Shown: positions 36,398 to 46,038 of the stretch, in pieces | Layout of the letters: each line of letters opens with the position of its first letter | How positions within the stretch are numbered: the stretch's first letter is position 1 | Source: Cyanobacteria bacterium SBLK | GTDB lineage: Bacteria > Cyanobacteriota > Cyanobacteriia > Cyanobacteriales > Spirulinaceae | Direction: 5' to 3' | DNA length: 64,000 bases | Assembly (NCBI GenBank): GCA_017746715.1 | Contig: JAGHZQ010000034.1 | Span: forward strand, 166,081 to 230,080 | The notes under the pieces: generated by a model | The model's input: the letters and a program-made list of their open reading frames with translations, nothing else | Told to the model about the DNA's origin: nothing | Database searches by the model: none | Program-made: the position numbers and the translations under genes

Positions 36398-38170
36398 TTA
36401 ATTCTTTTGTTCGACTTCTAACTTATATTGGAGACGATTGCGATGGTAAAGAATTTTCCCATTCAATATCCCGTGTTTGTCTATGCCTTCTTCTAATATT
36501 TTTAAGGCTTCCTCTTTTCGTTGCAAACGCATATCGACGATTAAGGCTTTACTCAGCCAAATAGAACTCAGATTGGGAGCAGTTTCGATCGCGCGATCGT
36601 AATATTGGAGTGCGGTCTCATATTTATTTAATTCTCGCGCGAGATCGCCTTGTTTTTCCCATTTACGAGCCAGAGAAATTGTTTCCTCGTACTGTTTGGC
36701 TTTTTCTTGAATATCTTTTAGATCCCAACCCGTCAACTCGGCGAGATTTTGATTCCATTGGGATTGATAGCGATCGTGATAGCGCCATTTCGCCAGACCC
36801 GAACTGCCTTTCTCGGGTTCGCGCATGACATAGCGCCCTTGAAAAGTTACACCTCCCCAGTTTGGAAAATATTTCTCTTCGCTGGCGATCTCTATTTGTA
36901 ATTCTTGTTGTTCGACTTCGACAAATTTTAAATCTTCGGGAAAGTTTTCTGCATTGTAACGAACATGCAAGCGGGTAATTGCAGAAAGAGGGAAATCTCC
37001 TCCTTCTTCCCAAAATGCCCCCGCTTGTTTCAATAAATCTGAAGTCGGCGCTTGTGTAGAACAGGGATCGCATTTTCCTGTATACCCTGCATATTCCAAA
37101 AAAGCAACATTTTTCCCTTCTACTTCATATTGTTTTTGGAAAATAGCTTCGTAAAACTCGCCAAATTCATTTTGTAGAAAAGCAGGCAATTCCGAACCAG
37201 ACGGCTCTCGATATCGCGATCGCGCATCGGTGGGAATAGTCACGGTACGATAGTTCGAAACTTTGGCATAATATTGCGGCGATAAAAAGAACACCAATAA
37301 ATCTTGATCCGCGTCGGCATTTAAAGTTCCGAGACGAATGGGTAGCAGGATTTCAGGAGATTGATAGTCGATAACGATCGGACGTAAAAAGCCATGTCCT
37401 TCGCGAGAAAAGGCTTCAAGATTGACGCGAACGACAAAGAATTTCATATCGCGATCGATGTAATCTTGCAAGAGCGATCGTGCTTGATTAGAAACATTAT
37501 ATTCGTTTTGCTGCAACCAAGCAACTAAGCTATCAGATTCCGTAGCGCTGAGAATAGCAACATCATATTCTCCGACAGTAAAACTCTCTTCAACCGTAAC
37601 ATTTGAGGTTGAATTTTGCGATAAACTTTGTTTGGCTTTATTTGCTTGACCGAGAAGCGAAGGAAGGAGCAAAGCAATGGAGCCACCGATGGTGAATAAA
37701 GCCAGTAATACCCAATGCAATTTTCGCTTTCGATAGCCAATCCAGCAAGGAAGAATAATTCCCAAACCGACAATTAAAATAACAGTAATGATTTGACCGT
37801 ATGTCCTGATTTCTCTCGACAGCATTCTGTTAACATCATCCACATAGCGAACGAGGCGAGGTGCAGTAAAATCATCCAATTTTTGAATGACTTCATTATC
37901 GCCAATGCTGACTTGTTCTCGCGTGGGAATGGTGGGGATGGGAACGATTCGGGCAAAATCTGTAACATCTCCTTGGTAATTATTTGCCATTGTAAAAATG
38001 CTACGATCGCCCTGACGTGCAATAATGACTCGCGAGGCAGAGTTGGAGAGTTTCGCTTCATTTTTACTGACAAAGAAGCCGCAAAAGGCGATCGCGGACT
38101 GGCTGAATCCTGTCGCGACAATCAAAACTGAGAGGAGAATTTTTCCTCCCCAAATTCGAGATTGTTTCAT
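36398..38170 (-). CDS. DUF2330 domain protein with membrane helices and TPRs
   Basis: 590 aa. A signal peptide (residues 1-29) is followed by the DUF2330 start AFCGFFVSKNEAKLSNSAS and RVIIARQGDRSIFTMANNYQ, then FARIVPIPTIPT. An unusual insertion of two membrane helices at about residues 125-170 (IITVILIVGLGIILPCWIGY and LLALFTIGGSIALLLPSLLG) interrupts the domain. The rest continues DUF2330 (SFTVGEYDVAILSATESDSL, RLGTLNADADQDLLVFFLSP). The C-terminus holds TPR-like helices (YETALQYYDRAIETAPN). Function unknown; the family is exported. Confidence 0.83.
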   Translation of the reverse strand: MKQSRIWGGKILLSVLIVATGFSQSAIAFCGFFVSKNEAKLSNSASRVIIARQGDRSIFTMANNYQGDVTDFARIVPIPTIPTREQVSIGDNEVIQKLDDFTAPRLVRYVDDVNRMLSREIRTYGQIITVILIVGLGIILPCWIGYRKRKLHWVLLALFTIGGSIALLLPSLLGQANKAKQSLSQNSTSNVTVEESFTVGEYDVAILSATESDSLVAWLQQNEYNVSNQARSLLQDYIDRDMKFFVVRVNLEAFSREGHGFLRPIVIDYQSPEILLPIRLGTLNADADQDLLVFFLSPQYYAKVSNYRTVTIPTDARSRYREPSGSELPAFLQNEFGEFYEAIFQKQYEVEGKNVAFLEYAGYTGKCDPCSTQAPTSDLLKQAGAFWEEGGDFPLSAITRLHVRYNAENFPEDLKFVEVEQQELQIEIASEEKYFPNWGGVTFQGRYVMREPEKGSSGLAKWRYHDRYQSQWNQNLAELTGWDLKDIQEKAKQYEETISLARKWEKQGDLARELNKYETALQYYDRAIETAPNLSSIWLSKALIVDMRLQRKEEALKILEEGIDKHGILNGKILYHRNRLQYKLEVEQKN

Positions 38171-38336
38171 GGGTTAATAATAGCTCGGGTAGAGATTGTA
38201 TTGCGATCGATCGCCGTCTTATTTTCAAGCTACCCATTTTTCTGCAAAAGCGATCGCCCCTATCTCAAAAAAAGCGATTGCTAACTTTGACGAGGCGAGC
38301 TTCTGAGGTAAAATGAGAATAAATGGAGTAGAAAAT

Positions 38337-38828
38337 ATGAGAAGAATCTCGCAAGTTTTCGCGATCGCATTAACATTCTCATGTCTATTTTTTGGGACAA
38401 GTACCGCAGCCAACAGCAATCCCGATGAATGGGATTTTCTCCATTGGTGCGTCGATCGCGATCGCTTGACAACAGAAGCAAAACATACTGTGGAAATGCT
38501 TTTAGAAGTTGCAGAAACGACTGATTGCGATCGCGCGCATGCAGTCTTGCAACAAAGCGATCGCCTCGATCTGAGTGAAAAATCCATCGCCGATCTGCGC
38601 CCTCTCGCAACTCTTACTCATATTACGCATTTAATCCTTTACGGTAATCGGATTCGCGATATCAGTCCCTTAGAAACATTAATTCATTTGCAACAGTTAC
38701 AAATCTGGGATAATTGTATCGAAGATTTAACTCCAATTTTTAATCTTCCCCATTTAATATCATTTAATATCGGAAATCGAGCGAATTGCAAACAACGCGA
38801 TCGCCCGCTACTTGGAATGAATTTGTAA
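38337..38828 (+). CDS. Secreted leucine-rich repeat protein
   Basis: 163 aa from ATG 38337 with GGAG upstream; a start at 38313 is also possible. A signal peptide ends near TSTAANSN. A Cys/Asp-rich part (DEWDFLHWCVDRDRL) precedes internalin-type LRRs: LDLSEKSIADLRPLATLTH, ITHLILYGNRIRDISPLETL, LQQLQIWDNCIEDLTPIFNL. Each repeat has the L-x-x-L-x-L-x-x-N-x-I pattern of 22 residues. It may bind a protein partner outside the cytoplasm. The ADP-ribosylglycohydrolase gene starts 22 bases later. Confidence 0.82.
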   Translation: MRRISQVFAIALTFSCLFFGTSTAANSNPDEWDFLHWCVDRDRLTTEAKHTVEMLLEVAETTDCDRAHAVLQQSDRLDLSEKSIADLRPLATLTHITHLILYGNRIRDISPLETLIHLQQLQIWDNCIEDLTPIFNLPHLISFNIGNRANCKQRDRPLLGMNL

Positions 38829-38850
38829 ATAAAATGACTCGATAAATACC

Positions 38851-39909
38851 ATGTCAAAAAAAAGCAAAAATCTTGAAGATGCTGCCCGCGGTTGCTTGCT
38901 AGGCGCATTAGTTGGGGATGCTGCCGGAGCCGTCTTAGAATTTAAAGGAAAGGTAACGTTAGAAGAATGCGATCGCGCTATGAATATGCCCGGCGGCGGC
39001 GTTTTGAGAGTCGCACCGGGACAAATTACCGATGATGGAGAATTAACCCTGAGTTTGGCACGAGCGCTAATAGAAAGCGATACTTTTGATATCGAAAAAA
39101 TTGCCCTAAATTATGCTCGTTGGATTGATTCTTTGCCCTTCGATCTCGGCAATACGACAGCCTCTTCTCTAGGTTCTCATTCTGAAGGACGATGGCAAAA
39201 ATTGCGAGAAACCGAAGGAGTCGCCGCCGTGATGATGGAAGCAGCAAAAGAACGCTGTACGGGATCGAAAGCCAATGGGAGTTTAATGCGAATTACTCCT
39301 CTTGGAATCTGGGGACATCAGTTTTCAGATGAGGAATTAGCAAGTTATGCCATGCAAGATTCTCGCCTCTCTCATCTCAATCCAACTTGTTGCTATGCCG
39401 TAGCTTGTTATACCATTGCAATTTCTAGTTTAATGCGAGACTTGGGTGATAGTTTATTAGCCTTCGATCGCGCCCGAAATTGGCTGGCAAAGCAAGGCGA
39501 TCGTTCTCTTTCTCTTCAACAGTCTCGCGGTTATGAAGAAGTGAGCGGTTGGTTAGAAGATGCGGCAAAAAATGTTAACATTCCCTATTATCCTCACAGT
39601 GGATTTATCAAAATTGCTTTTACCCATGCCTTCCGTCATTTACACTTGCAAACCCATTATGAAGAAGCCATTCTCGAAACCCTTCGTGGAAGTGGAGATA
39701 CAGATACCAACGCTTGTATTGTCGGTGGATTAATAGGATCGCTTTGGGGAGAAAATAACATTCCCGATCGCATGAAAAATCCAGTTTTAAATTGCGATAC
39801 AAAATTAGGGCGTCCTCGCCCTGACTTTTTAAGCAGCAAATTTGTTCCGCAAATTGTGCAAGGATTACTCGCTTCCAAGAGCAAAAAAACAGAGGACGAA
39901 ATATTGTAA
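38851..39909 (+). CDS. ADP-ribosylglycohydrolase family protein
   Basis: 352 aa of the DraG/ARH fold, a Mg-dependent hydrolase that removes ADP-ribose from proteins or related substrates. The metal-binding segments are visible: GALVGDAAGAVLEFKGK near the N-terminus, GQITDDGELTLSLARAL with Thr-Asp-Asp, ANGSLMRITPLG in the middle and SGDTDTNACIVGGLIGSLWG near the C-terminus. All acidic metal ligands seem intact. No DraT or other ADP-ribosyltransferase gene is in the window, so its target is unknown. It follows the LRR gene closely on the same strand. Confidence 0.92.
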   Translation: MSKKSKNLEDAARGCLLGALVGDAAGAVLEFKGKVTLEECDRAMNMPGGGVLRVAPGQITDDGELTLSLARALIESDTFDIEKIALNYARWIDSLPFDLGNTTASSLGSHSEGRWQKLRETEGVAAVMMEAAKERCTGSKANGSLMRITPLGIWGHQFSDEELASYAMQDSRLSHLNPTCCYAVACYTIAISSLMRDLGDSLLAFDRARNWLAKQGDRSLSLQQSRGYEEVSGWLEDAAKNVNIPYYPHSGFIKIAFTHAFRHLHLQTHYEEAILETLRGSGDTDTNACIVGGLIGSLWGENNIPDRMKNPVLNCDTKLGRPRPDFLSSKFVPQIVQGLLASKSKKTEDEIL

Positions 39910-39990
39910 TTCGGTTGCAGAATTTCAGAAAAATGTGCCAATTTTGCTCGAACGATCTATAACAGGAATACAAACCTACACAGTCTTGTT

Positions 39991-40566
39991 ATGATTGATT
40001 TCGCGATTGGAATTTGTTTGGGCATTGCTTTGAGTGCTGCCTGTGGTTTTCGGATTTTTATTCCTCCTTTAGCCATGAGTATTGCTGCTTTAACGGGAAA
40101 TTTAACCCTCACTTCCGGTTTTGAATGGATCGGATCCTATCCTGCATTGATTGCTTTTGCGATCGCCACTCTCGTCGAAGTTGCCGCTTATTATTTACCT
40201 GTAGTCGATAACTTTTTAGACACCCTTGAAATTCCTACCGCTATCGCCTTTGGAACCGTCATAACAGCAGCCAGTTTGGGAGAAGTCGATCCCCTGTTGC
40301 GCTGGAGTTTGGCAGCAATTGCCGGCGGGGGAACTGCCGGGGCGATCGAAAGTTTCACTAGCGTTACTCGCTTAGCTTCCACAACAACCACTGGAGGCTT
40401 GGGAAATGGAATCCTCGCAACTCTAGAAGCTCTGAGTGCTATTACCTTATCACTTCTTGCTTTACTCCTCCCTGTATTTGCTGGAGTTGTTGTCTTATTT
40501 GTTTTAAGTCTTGTTTTTCGGAGAGTTAGAAAACTGCGACGCAAACAGCAAATGCGACGATTTTAA
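39991..40566 (+). CDS. DUF4126 family membrane protein
   Basis: 191-aa protein with five to six hydrophobic helices. The start GICLGIALSAACGFRIFIPP and LAMSIAALTGNLTL with LVEVAAYYLPVVDNFLD and a Gly-rich loop (IAGGGTAGAIESFT) are characteristic of DUF4126. The C-terminus is basic (RRVRKLRRKQQMRRF), so it is probably cytoplasmic. The role is unknown. It ends a short same-strand run starting at 38337. Confidence 0.85.
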   Translation: MIDFAIGICLGIALSAACGFRIFIPPLAMSIAALTGNLTLTSGFEWIGSYPALIAFAIATLVEVAAYYLPVVDNFLDTLEIPTAIAFGTVITAASLGEVDPLLRWSLAAIAGGGTAGAIESFTSVTRLASTTTTGGLGNGILATLEALSAITLSLLALLLPVFAGVVVLFVLSLVFRRVRKLRRKQQMRRF

Positions 40567-40688
40567 TTCAACCAAATTTTGAATTTAGAGGTTAGAGAAT
40601 GCCGAATCGTTAGCATTTTGGATCGGGGGCATTAATTGTTTTGCTACATAAAAAAGCGATCGCTTTTTCGACAAGATAGCGAGTTCAA

Positions 40689-40898
40689 TTAGTTTATTGC
40701 TATGATTTCTGGTGGGAGTTCATATAATTGGGGATATATCTGAGAGGCTTCTAATGGTTCTAGTCTCTTAAAAAATTCATCTGTGAAGGCGACAACAGAT
40801 TTGAATGCCCATTTCGCTAAACTATAAGATAAAACTCGATCTGGAAACAATTCGGACTCTGCATCTGCGAGAGGGCTTAATTTAATGTTTCCACGTTT
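40689..40898 (-). pseudogene. Start-less ORF remnant (69 residues)
   Basis: A minus-strand frame, open between stop codons, reads LSPLADAESELFPDRVLSYS, LAKWAFKSVVAFTDEFFKRL, then PQLYELPPEIIAIN before TAA at 40689. It is protein-like but has no start codon and no recognisable family. It lies in a decayed patch next to the Uma2 remnant on the other strand, and the two frames overlap by 18 bases. Probably the C-terminal end of a lost gene. Confidence 0.3.
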
Positions 40899-41132
40899 TT
40901 ACAACTGTATGAATTGCAGGTTAATCGCTATATTTTACGAGAGGATTATTGGCTAGAACAAATTGAATTAGGGTTAACATTGTGGCAGGGAACTTTTGAA
41001 GGAAAAGAATACGATCGCTGGCTGCGATGGTGCGATCGAGATGGTAATCTGTTATTGACAGGAGACGAACGCGCCGATCGCTTGGCTCGAGTCTTAAGAG
41101 AACAAGGCATCGCTCCCGATACAATCTTTTAA
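40881..41132 (+). pseudogene. Uma2-family protein, C-terminal remnant
   Basis: The frame is open from 40881 (after TAA) and carries the C-terminal part of a Uma2 (DUF820) PD-(D/E)XK nuclease-like protein. It reads FLQLYELQVNRYILREDYW, LEQIELGLTLWQGTFEGKEY, LRWCDRDGNLL and finally ERADRLARVLREQGIAPD. The catalytic N-terminal domain of about 130 residues is missing and no good start is present; the first ATG frame starts at 40914 via TTG. Uma2 genes are abundant and turn over quickly in filamentous cyanobacteria, so a truncated copy is unsurprising. Confidence 0.65.
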
Positions 41133-41198
41133 TAATCCGGGATATTTCATCAAACGAGCAAGCATATCGTGAGTTTGATGAGTGTGACGCAAATTGAT

Positions 41199-41477
41199 TT
41201 ATTTGCGTTCGCGTAAAATTTCTAAGAGTAATTGAGAAAAATTTTCATCTCGCAATCGTTCGGCAGCATCTTCAAGTAAAGTTAATTTAGCAGCATTGCG
41301 ATCGCCCGACAACTCCGAAGTTGGAATTAATAGAGAAATATGTGCGAGTAACTGTTTGAGATCCGCTTTAATGCGCCGACGCTTGCCTTCAAGGATAGCA
41401 GCCGCCCGACGAACCGAACGTTCTCGACGGAATTCTAGGGTTAACTCATCTTGTTCGGAATGTTCGTGCATTGCCAT
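41199..41477 (-). CDS. Hypothetical basic helical protein (92 aa)
   Basis: Unrecognised protein from ATG 41477. It has a His/Glu-rich start (MAMHEHSEQDELTLEF), a basic block (RRERSVRRAAAILEGKRRR) and amphipathic leucine-rich helices (LKQLLAHISLLIP, LLEDAAERLRDENFSQLLLE). No membrane segment or signal peptide. The basic patch could bind nucleic acid or a membrane, but this is only composition. It stands alone between the decayed patch and the GT61 gene. Confidence 0.55.
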   Translation of the reverse strand: MAMHEHSEQDELTLEFRRERSVRRAAAILEGKRRRIKADLKQLLAHISLLIPTSELSGDRNAAKLTLLEDAAERLRDENFSQLLLEILRERK

Positions 41478-41563
41478 GATCCTCTAAGTGTACCTTGTTT
41501 TATGGTTTAAGTTTCGAATCGTAACAGCGATCGAATTCTTCTTTTGTGAAGAATATAGTTTTT

Positions 41564-42811
41564 TTATGGACTAACAACACCTGCAAATTCAATTATTTTT
41601 TGAAGTTTTATCATATCAATCGTAATATTATCTCCTGCAAAATGCGGATCGATGCCTTTATTAGGTTGCATCCCTTCACCAATTAAATAGTAATAATTCA
41701 AGCCTATTTCTTGACAAAGAGAGTAGTAACAAACATTTACATAATTGGGAGAAAAGATTTCAATTACAGTCGTCCCTGGAGAACAAAACACTAAATTAGT
41801 CAATCCCGCACCATGTGGTGCAATAATTACCTTAATTCGGTTAAACAGCGCTGCTTGTTCTTTAACTTTTAAGGTTTCCAAGGCGACTGTCTCAAAACCT
41901 AATTTTTCTGTCAAAAATTGGCAGATTCGATCTTCATCAATGACTTTACGATATCGTGCATTCTTTCGACTAATATAAAGCCGATCGATTGTTCGATCGT
42001 AACTTGAATTATGGCTCAAAAACTGTTCGCGCAGAAACTCACAAACCCATTTTGTCGGATTTCCAGACAAACTGGGCAGAGAGGGAACAATTAAGCGATC
42101 GGCTTTGATATGAGGATAAACGGTACTCTCAAGAACTTTATCTTCTGGAATGCCAATACAGCCCAATGTTTCTTTTTGGAATGAGGATTGGATACTATTC
42201 ACAATAAAATAGTCAACTCGAGCTAGATCGATGTTTCCCAAACTTAACAGTTTGAATTTGGGTAGGAGATCGAGCATCCAGTGAAAATAAATTTCACCCT
42301 TCGCCATTGTCAAAACAACGGCATTTCCAGAAAGAACGCGAACGGACGGTAACTTCCATTGCTCAAAAATGAGGTTATCTTGAGGTTGCTTGCCGAATTC
42401 AAGAGAAAGATCTGCAAGAAGGCGATCGTTACTCGTAATAATGGCGCTATTATTGACAGAAATCCCGCGATTGACCCAAATTCTTCCTTGGGGAATCACT
42501 GCTAGAAACGCATGGGGAATTTGCCGTCGATATTCGAGGGTAAATTTCCAATGAACCTCAGAATCCAGAGTTTTCGGCGGACTGCGAACCAAGCAATCGG
42601 AAGCATAAATTTCTTGATAGTTCGCACCGGGTTCGCTATTAACTTGCAACCAATTCGAGACAGAGAGATAGTAACCTTTTGGCGGGCCAAAGTTCTCCGA
42701 ACTAATGGGGAGTGCGCGAAATGGCTTGAGAAAAAATTGATTGGTCTTGCGAAAAATAGTTTTTAGGAAATACCAATAGGGTCGCAAGACAGATTTCATG
42801 TATTTGCTCAT
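41564..42811 (-). CDS. GT61 family glycosyltransferase (DUF563)
   Basis: 415 aa from ATG 42811, which has GAAGG upstream; a TTG at 42820 is also in frame. The GT61 domain is recognised by GEIYFHWMLDLLPKFKLL, the RLYISRKNARYRKVIDED segment, IKVIIAPHGAGLTNLVF and TTVIEIFSPNYVN. The family includes O-linked GlcNAc, xylosyl and other transferases. It is probably involved in surface glycan synthesis, given the O-antigen ligase and flippase encoded divergently 354 bp away. Confidence 0.88.
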   Translation of the reverse strand: MSKYMKSVLRPYWYFLKTIFRKTNQFFLKPFRALPISSENFGPPKGYYLSVSNWLQVNSEPGANYQEIYASDCLVRSPPKTLDSEVHWKFTLEYRRQIPHAFLAVIPQGRIWVNRGISVNNSAIITSNDRLLADLSLEFGKQPQDNLIFEQWKLPSVRVLSGNAVVLTMAKGEIYFHWMLDLLPKFKLLSLGNIDLARVDYFIVNSIQSSFQKETLGCIGIPEDKVLESTVYPHIKADRLIVPSLPSLSGNPTKWVCEFLREQFLSHNSSYDRTIDRLYISRKNARYRKVIDEDRICQFLTEKLGFETVALETLKVKEQAALFNRIKVIIAPHGAGLTNLVFCSPGTTVIEIFSPNYVNVCYYSLCQEIGLNYYYLIGEGMQPNKGIDPHFAGDNITIDMIKLQKIIEFAGVVSP

Positions 42812-43164
42812 TACCTTCAATTTTAGAAGAGCTATAATTGGGAATCATGACCTGCGAACTGTCATTCTCGCAATCGCCGTTTATTAAATCACGATTCTAG
42901 AATCCGGTTGCCCGAACATTTAAAGAATGTTAAATATATAAAGATACAAAAATATTTTGACAAAAAAGTTAACAAAAATAAGAGTCTGGCAATTTATTTG
43001 AGTTGCAAATCGGCAATCTAGTAATGGCAAGGGTTTGAACCTACTTTCCCCTCACGGCTCGTTATTTTTTCTGGCGAGACTGATAGAGGAGATATCTTGT
43101 CATTTCGTTCTCGTTACGATAATGATATATTTGAGCGATCGTTAAAACGATAACGAATAGTGAC
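42812..43164. promoter_or_regulatory. Divergent spacer before the polysaccharide genes
   Basis: 353 bases between the GT61 gene and the O-antigen ligase gene, with no ORF of interest. The middle is very AT-rich (42920-43010). A possible promoter for the rightward genes is TTGTCA at 43097-43102 and GATAAT at 43118-43123, with a 15-base spacing that is short of ideal. The assignment is weak. Confidence 0.3.
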
Positions 43165-44550
43165 ATGAAAGAAATTCTACTCAATCCTCTCATTTTACCT
43201 CTTATTCTTGGCATCGGTCTAATTTATTTAGCGATCGCTTTTAACTATTTGGGGACTTACCTCAAATATACAATTCTTTATGAGAAATGCTGTCTCATAC
43301 TTTTCCTCGTCACTATTTCCGGAGCAACAGGGGCAACAATTGAGCCTTTCAGCAAATTGCATCCTCGAGTGCTATCCAATATTTTTGTCACGCCTCCTAC
43401 AATTATTGCACAAATTGGGCTATATGGAATTGCTATTTTATTATTAGTCCCTCTTTTACGCTATACCTTAAAAGATTTTATTGCTGTTTTTGGCATTCTC
43501 ATTACTCGCAATCCTTTTCTCTACTTGTTTTTCCTATTAATTTTACTCTCTGCCTCGTGGTCTAACAATGTTATACTCACCTTAAGAGCAAGCTTTGTGA
43601 TTTTAGAAACTGCTATTTTTGCAATCTATGCGGGTAAGCGATTTACATGGGAAGAGTTATATCCTATTCTTTTATGGTTTGCCACAATTCTTGTTTTTCT
43701 TGCTTTTTTCTATGGCTTTTTAAAGCCTTCAGTTGGTGTTTCGGAAGGTGCATGGGTAGGGATTAACGGGCATAAAAATCAATTTTGTTTTTTGATGGCA
43801 CTCAGTACCAATCTTTGGTTTATTCAATCTCTTTATAATCCCAAACAACGTATTTTTTGCATTCTGATGATCTTGATGTCCTTATTTGCCCTCAATGAAG
43901 GAGGAAGCGGTGCAGGAAAAGTTACCGTTCTTTGCTTGGGGGCACTTTGGTTCTATTTAGGATTTATCAAAACATTACCCGTTCAATGGGCAGTAACTTC
44001 TGTTATTCTTTTTATGATCGCTTGTATTTTTTTAACAATTTTGGTAACGGAAAATTTAGAATTTATTGTGGTCGATACTCTGAATAAAGATTTAACCTTA
44101 ACCGGACGCACCGATTTTTGGCCGCTGATTATTGATAAGATTAACGAACGTCCAATTTTGGGTTATGGAATTGATGGATTTTGGCAACCTTGGGAGGGAG
44201 CAAATAATCCAGCTACTGACGTTATCGTTCAAAAAACACAATTTTCACCCCCTCATTCTCATAATGGATTTATGGATTTAGCAGTCGATCTTGGCTATTT
44301 AGGATTATTCTTTTTTGTCGCTGCATTTATTGCTAGTATTATCAAAGCTGTTATTTACTTAAGTCGGGCGGCTATGCCTTATGGAGGTTTGCCCATCCTG
44401 CTCTTAACTTATACTCTCCTAACTAACTTAACCGAAACGGGTTTGCTTGGCGTTACCAGTATTCTTTTCTGGTATGTTGCTTTAGCAACACGAGTTAGTA
44501 TCGATATTAGCTATCAAAATAATTCACGATCGCCTTATCAGACTACTTAG
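43165..44550 (+). CDS. O-antigen ligase family protein
   Basis: 461-aa polytopic membrane protein with about ten to twelve helices. The Wzy_C/WaaL-type domain is indicated by the large loop: DLTLTGRTDFWPLIIDKINE, RPILGYGIDGFWQPWEG and PHSHNGFMDLAVDLGYLG, with the conserved H-x-H-N. These enzymes join or polymerise polysaccharide chains on the outer face of the inner membrane. The flippase gene starts 4 bases after its stop, so the two form an operon for exopolysaccharide or O-antigen export. Confidence 0.92.
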   Translation: MKEILLNPLILPLILGIGLIYLAIAFNYLGTYLKYTILYEKCCLILFLVTISGATGATIEPFSKLHPRVLSNIFVTPPTIIAQIGLYGIAILLLVPLLRYTLKDFIAVFGILITRNPFLYLFFLLILLSASWSNNVILTLRASFVILETAIFAIYAGKRFTWEELYPILLWFATILVFLAFFYGFLKPSVGVSEGAWVGINGHKNQFCFLMALSTNLWFIQSLYNPKQRIFCILMILMSLFALNEGGSGAGKVTVLCLGALWFYLGFIKTLPVQWAVTSVILFMIACIFLTILVTENLEFIVVDTLNKDLTLTGRTDFWPLIIDKINERPILGYGIDGFWQPWEGANNPATDVIVQKTQFSPPHSHNGFMDLAVDLGYLGLFFFVAAFIASIIKAVIYLSRAAMPYGGLPILLLTYTLLTNLTETGLLGVTSILFWYVALATRVSIDISYQNNSRSPYQTT

Positions 44551-44554
44551 AAAA

Positions 44555-45856
44555 ATGTTGAAAAAAATGAATCCGAACTTGCGAAAAATTATTGCAAATA
44601 CAACTTGGTTGTTTGGTGAAAAAATTTTACAACTTTTTCTCGGACTCTTTGTTGGAGTATGGGTAGCGCGATATTTAGGACCAGAAAACTTTGGTTTATA
44701 TAACTATGTTATTGCGATTGTTTCTCTGTTTGGAGTTATTGCTAATTTAGGATTAGACCAAATTATCGTTCGCGATATTTCCCGCGACATTTCCCAAAAA
44801 GATGAAACACTAGGGACGAGCTTTATTTTAAGGTTTACTGCAAGTATTTTTTCAACATTTGCAGTTATTTTATTTACTTTTATCTCCGACAATAACGATC
44901 CTCAAGTCCGCATGCTAATTGGGATTTTTTCCCTAGCCATGAGTTGCAGTCGTTCGATGGAAATTGTTGAATATTGGTTTCAATCTCAAGTTCAATCTAA
45001 ATATGTTGTTGTAGGAAAAAATATTGTTTATATTACGATCAATATTATTAAAGTGATTGCAATTCAACTGCAAGCTCCCGTCTCGGTATTTGTTCTGATT
45101 TTGTCTCTCGAACAAATTTTAAATGCGATTGGTTTGGTCATTGTTTATCAATTCAGTGGTAGTTTAATTAAAGCATGGCGATTTAGTTACAATCGCGTTC
45201 GTTCTTTACTCAAAGATAGCTGGCCGTTAATCTTAGCCAATATTGTTATTATTATATACATGAGAATCGATCAAATAATGCTCGCCCAAATTTCCGGTGC
45301 GGCCTCTGTCGGTCTCTACTCCGCTGCCGTCAAAATCTCGGAAATGTGGTACTTTGTTCCCATTTCAATTATTAATTCGGTTTATCCTTCTGTCGTACAA
45401 GGAAAAGAACTCGGCGATCGCATTTATTACGGTAGAATCCAAAAACTATTTGGTGTTGTCGCTATTATTGGTTATCTTGTCGCAATTCCCGTTACTTTTT
45501 TGAGTCCTTTCATTGTTACTTTAATTTATGGCACAGAGTATGCCGAGTCAGCAACTGTTCTAACCATTCATATTTGGGCGGGTTTATTTATTGGGTTGGG
45601 AGTAGCAAGAACGACATGGTTAACCACAGAAAATCTAACCCAATTTGCAGCAGCAACCACTGCTTTAGGTGCTTTGGTTAATATTATTTTGAATTCATTA
45701 TGGATCGAAACTTATGGTGGGACGGGTGCAGCCGTTGCCACGGTCATTTCTCAAATTGCTGCTTCTTATTTATCGGGATTATTTTTTCCCCCCACGCGAC
45801 CGATTTTCTGGAGACAAACTAAAGCAATTTTACTAATTAGTTGGCTCGAACGCTAA
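44555..45856 (+). CDS. Oligosaccharide flippase (Wzx type)
   Basis: 433-aa membrane protein of the MOP superfamily with about twelve helices. The N-terminus has NTTWLFGEKILQLFLGLFVG, WVARYLGPENFGLYNYVIA and DQIIVRDISRD. The middle helix contains YMRIDQIMLAQISGAASVGL, then LYSAAVKISEMWY, which are typical of polysaccharide flippases. It would translocate lipid-linked oligosaccharide across the plasma membrane for the ligase/polymerase encoded upstream. The start is the ATG at 44555; a second ATG lies four codons later. Confidence 0.9.
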   Translation: MLKKMNPNLRKIIANTTWLFGEKILQLFLGLFVGVWVARYLGPENFGLYNYVIAIVSLFGVIANLGLDQIIVRDISRDISQKDETLGTSFILRFTASIFSTFAVILFTFISDNNDPQVRMLIGIFSLAMSCSRSMEIVEYWFQSQVQSKYVVVGKNIVYITINIIKVIAIQLQAPVSVFVLILSLEQILNAIGLVIVYQFSGSLIKAWRFSYNRVRSLLKDSWPLILANIVIIIYMRIDQIMLAQISGAASVGLYSAAVKISEMWYFVPISIINSVYPSVVQGKELGDRIYYGRIQKLFGVVAIIGYLVAIPVTFLSPFIVTLIYGTEYAESATVLTIHIWAGLFIGLGVARTTWLTTENLTQFAAATTALGALVNIILNSLWIETYGGTGAAVATVISQIAASYLSGLFFPPTRPIFWRQTKAILLISWLER

Positions 45857-46038
45857 AAAAGGTTATCTTCAAAGTTAATACAGGCATCTTGCCCGTTCCC
45901 GTTACACAGTAAAGTTGTCCCCAAATTTAATATAGGCCAGATACCTCTTCCACGGTAAAATAGAAAAATATTCTGTGAAGAATTGAGTATTTCTATAAAA
46001 CCACAGATTCACCCATTTTAACAACGGAGATAAGAGGG

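Noticed and set aside
38225..38610. Minus-strand frames opposite the LRR gene
   Set aside because: The LRR protein has a signal peptide and clear repeats on the plus strand, and the antisense products are Arg/Ser-rich.
43031..43042. GGGTTTGAACCT, like a tRNA T-loop on the minus strand
   Set aside because: No acceptor stem, anticodon arm or D-arm can be drawn around it, so it is not called a tRNA.
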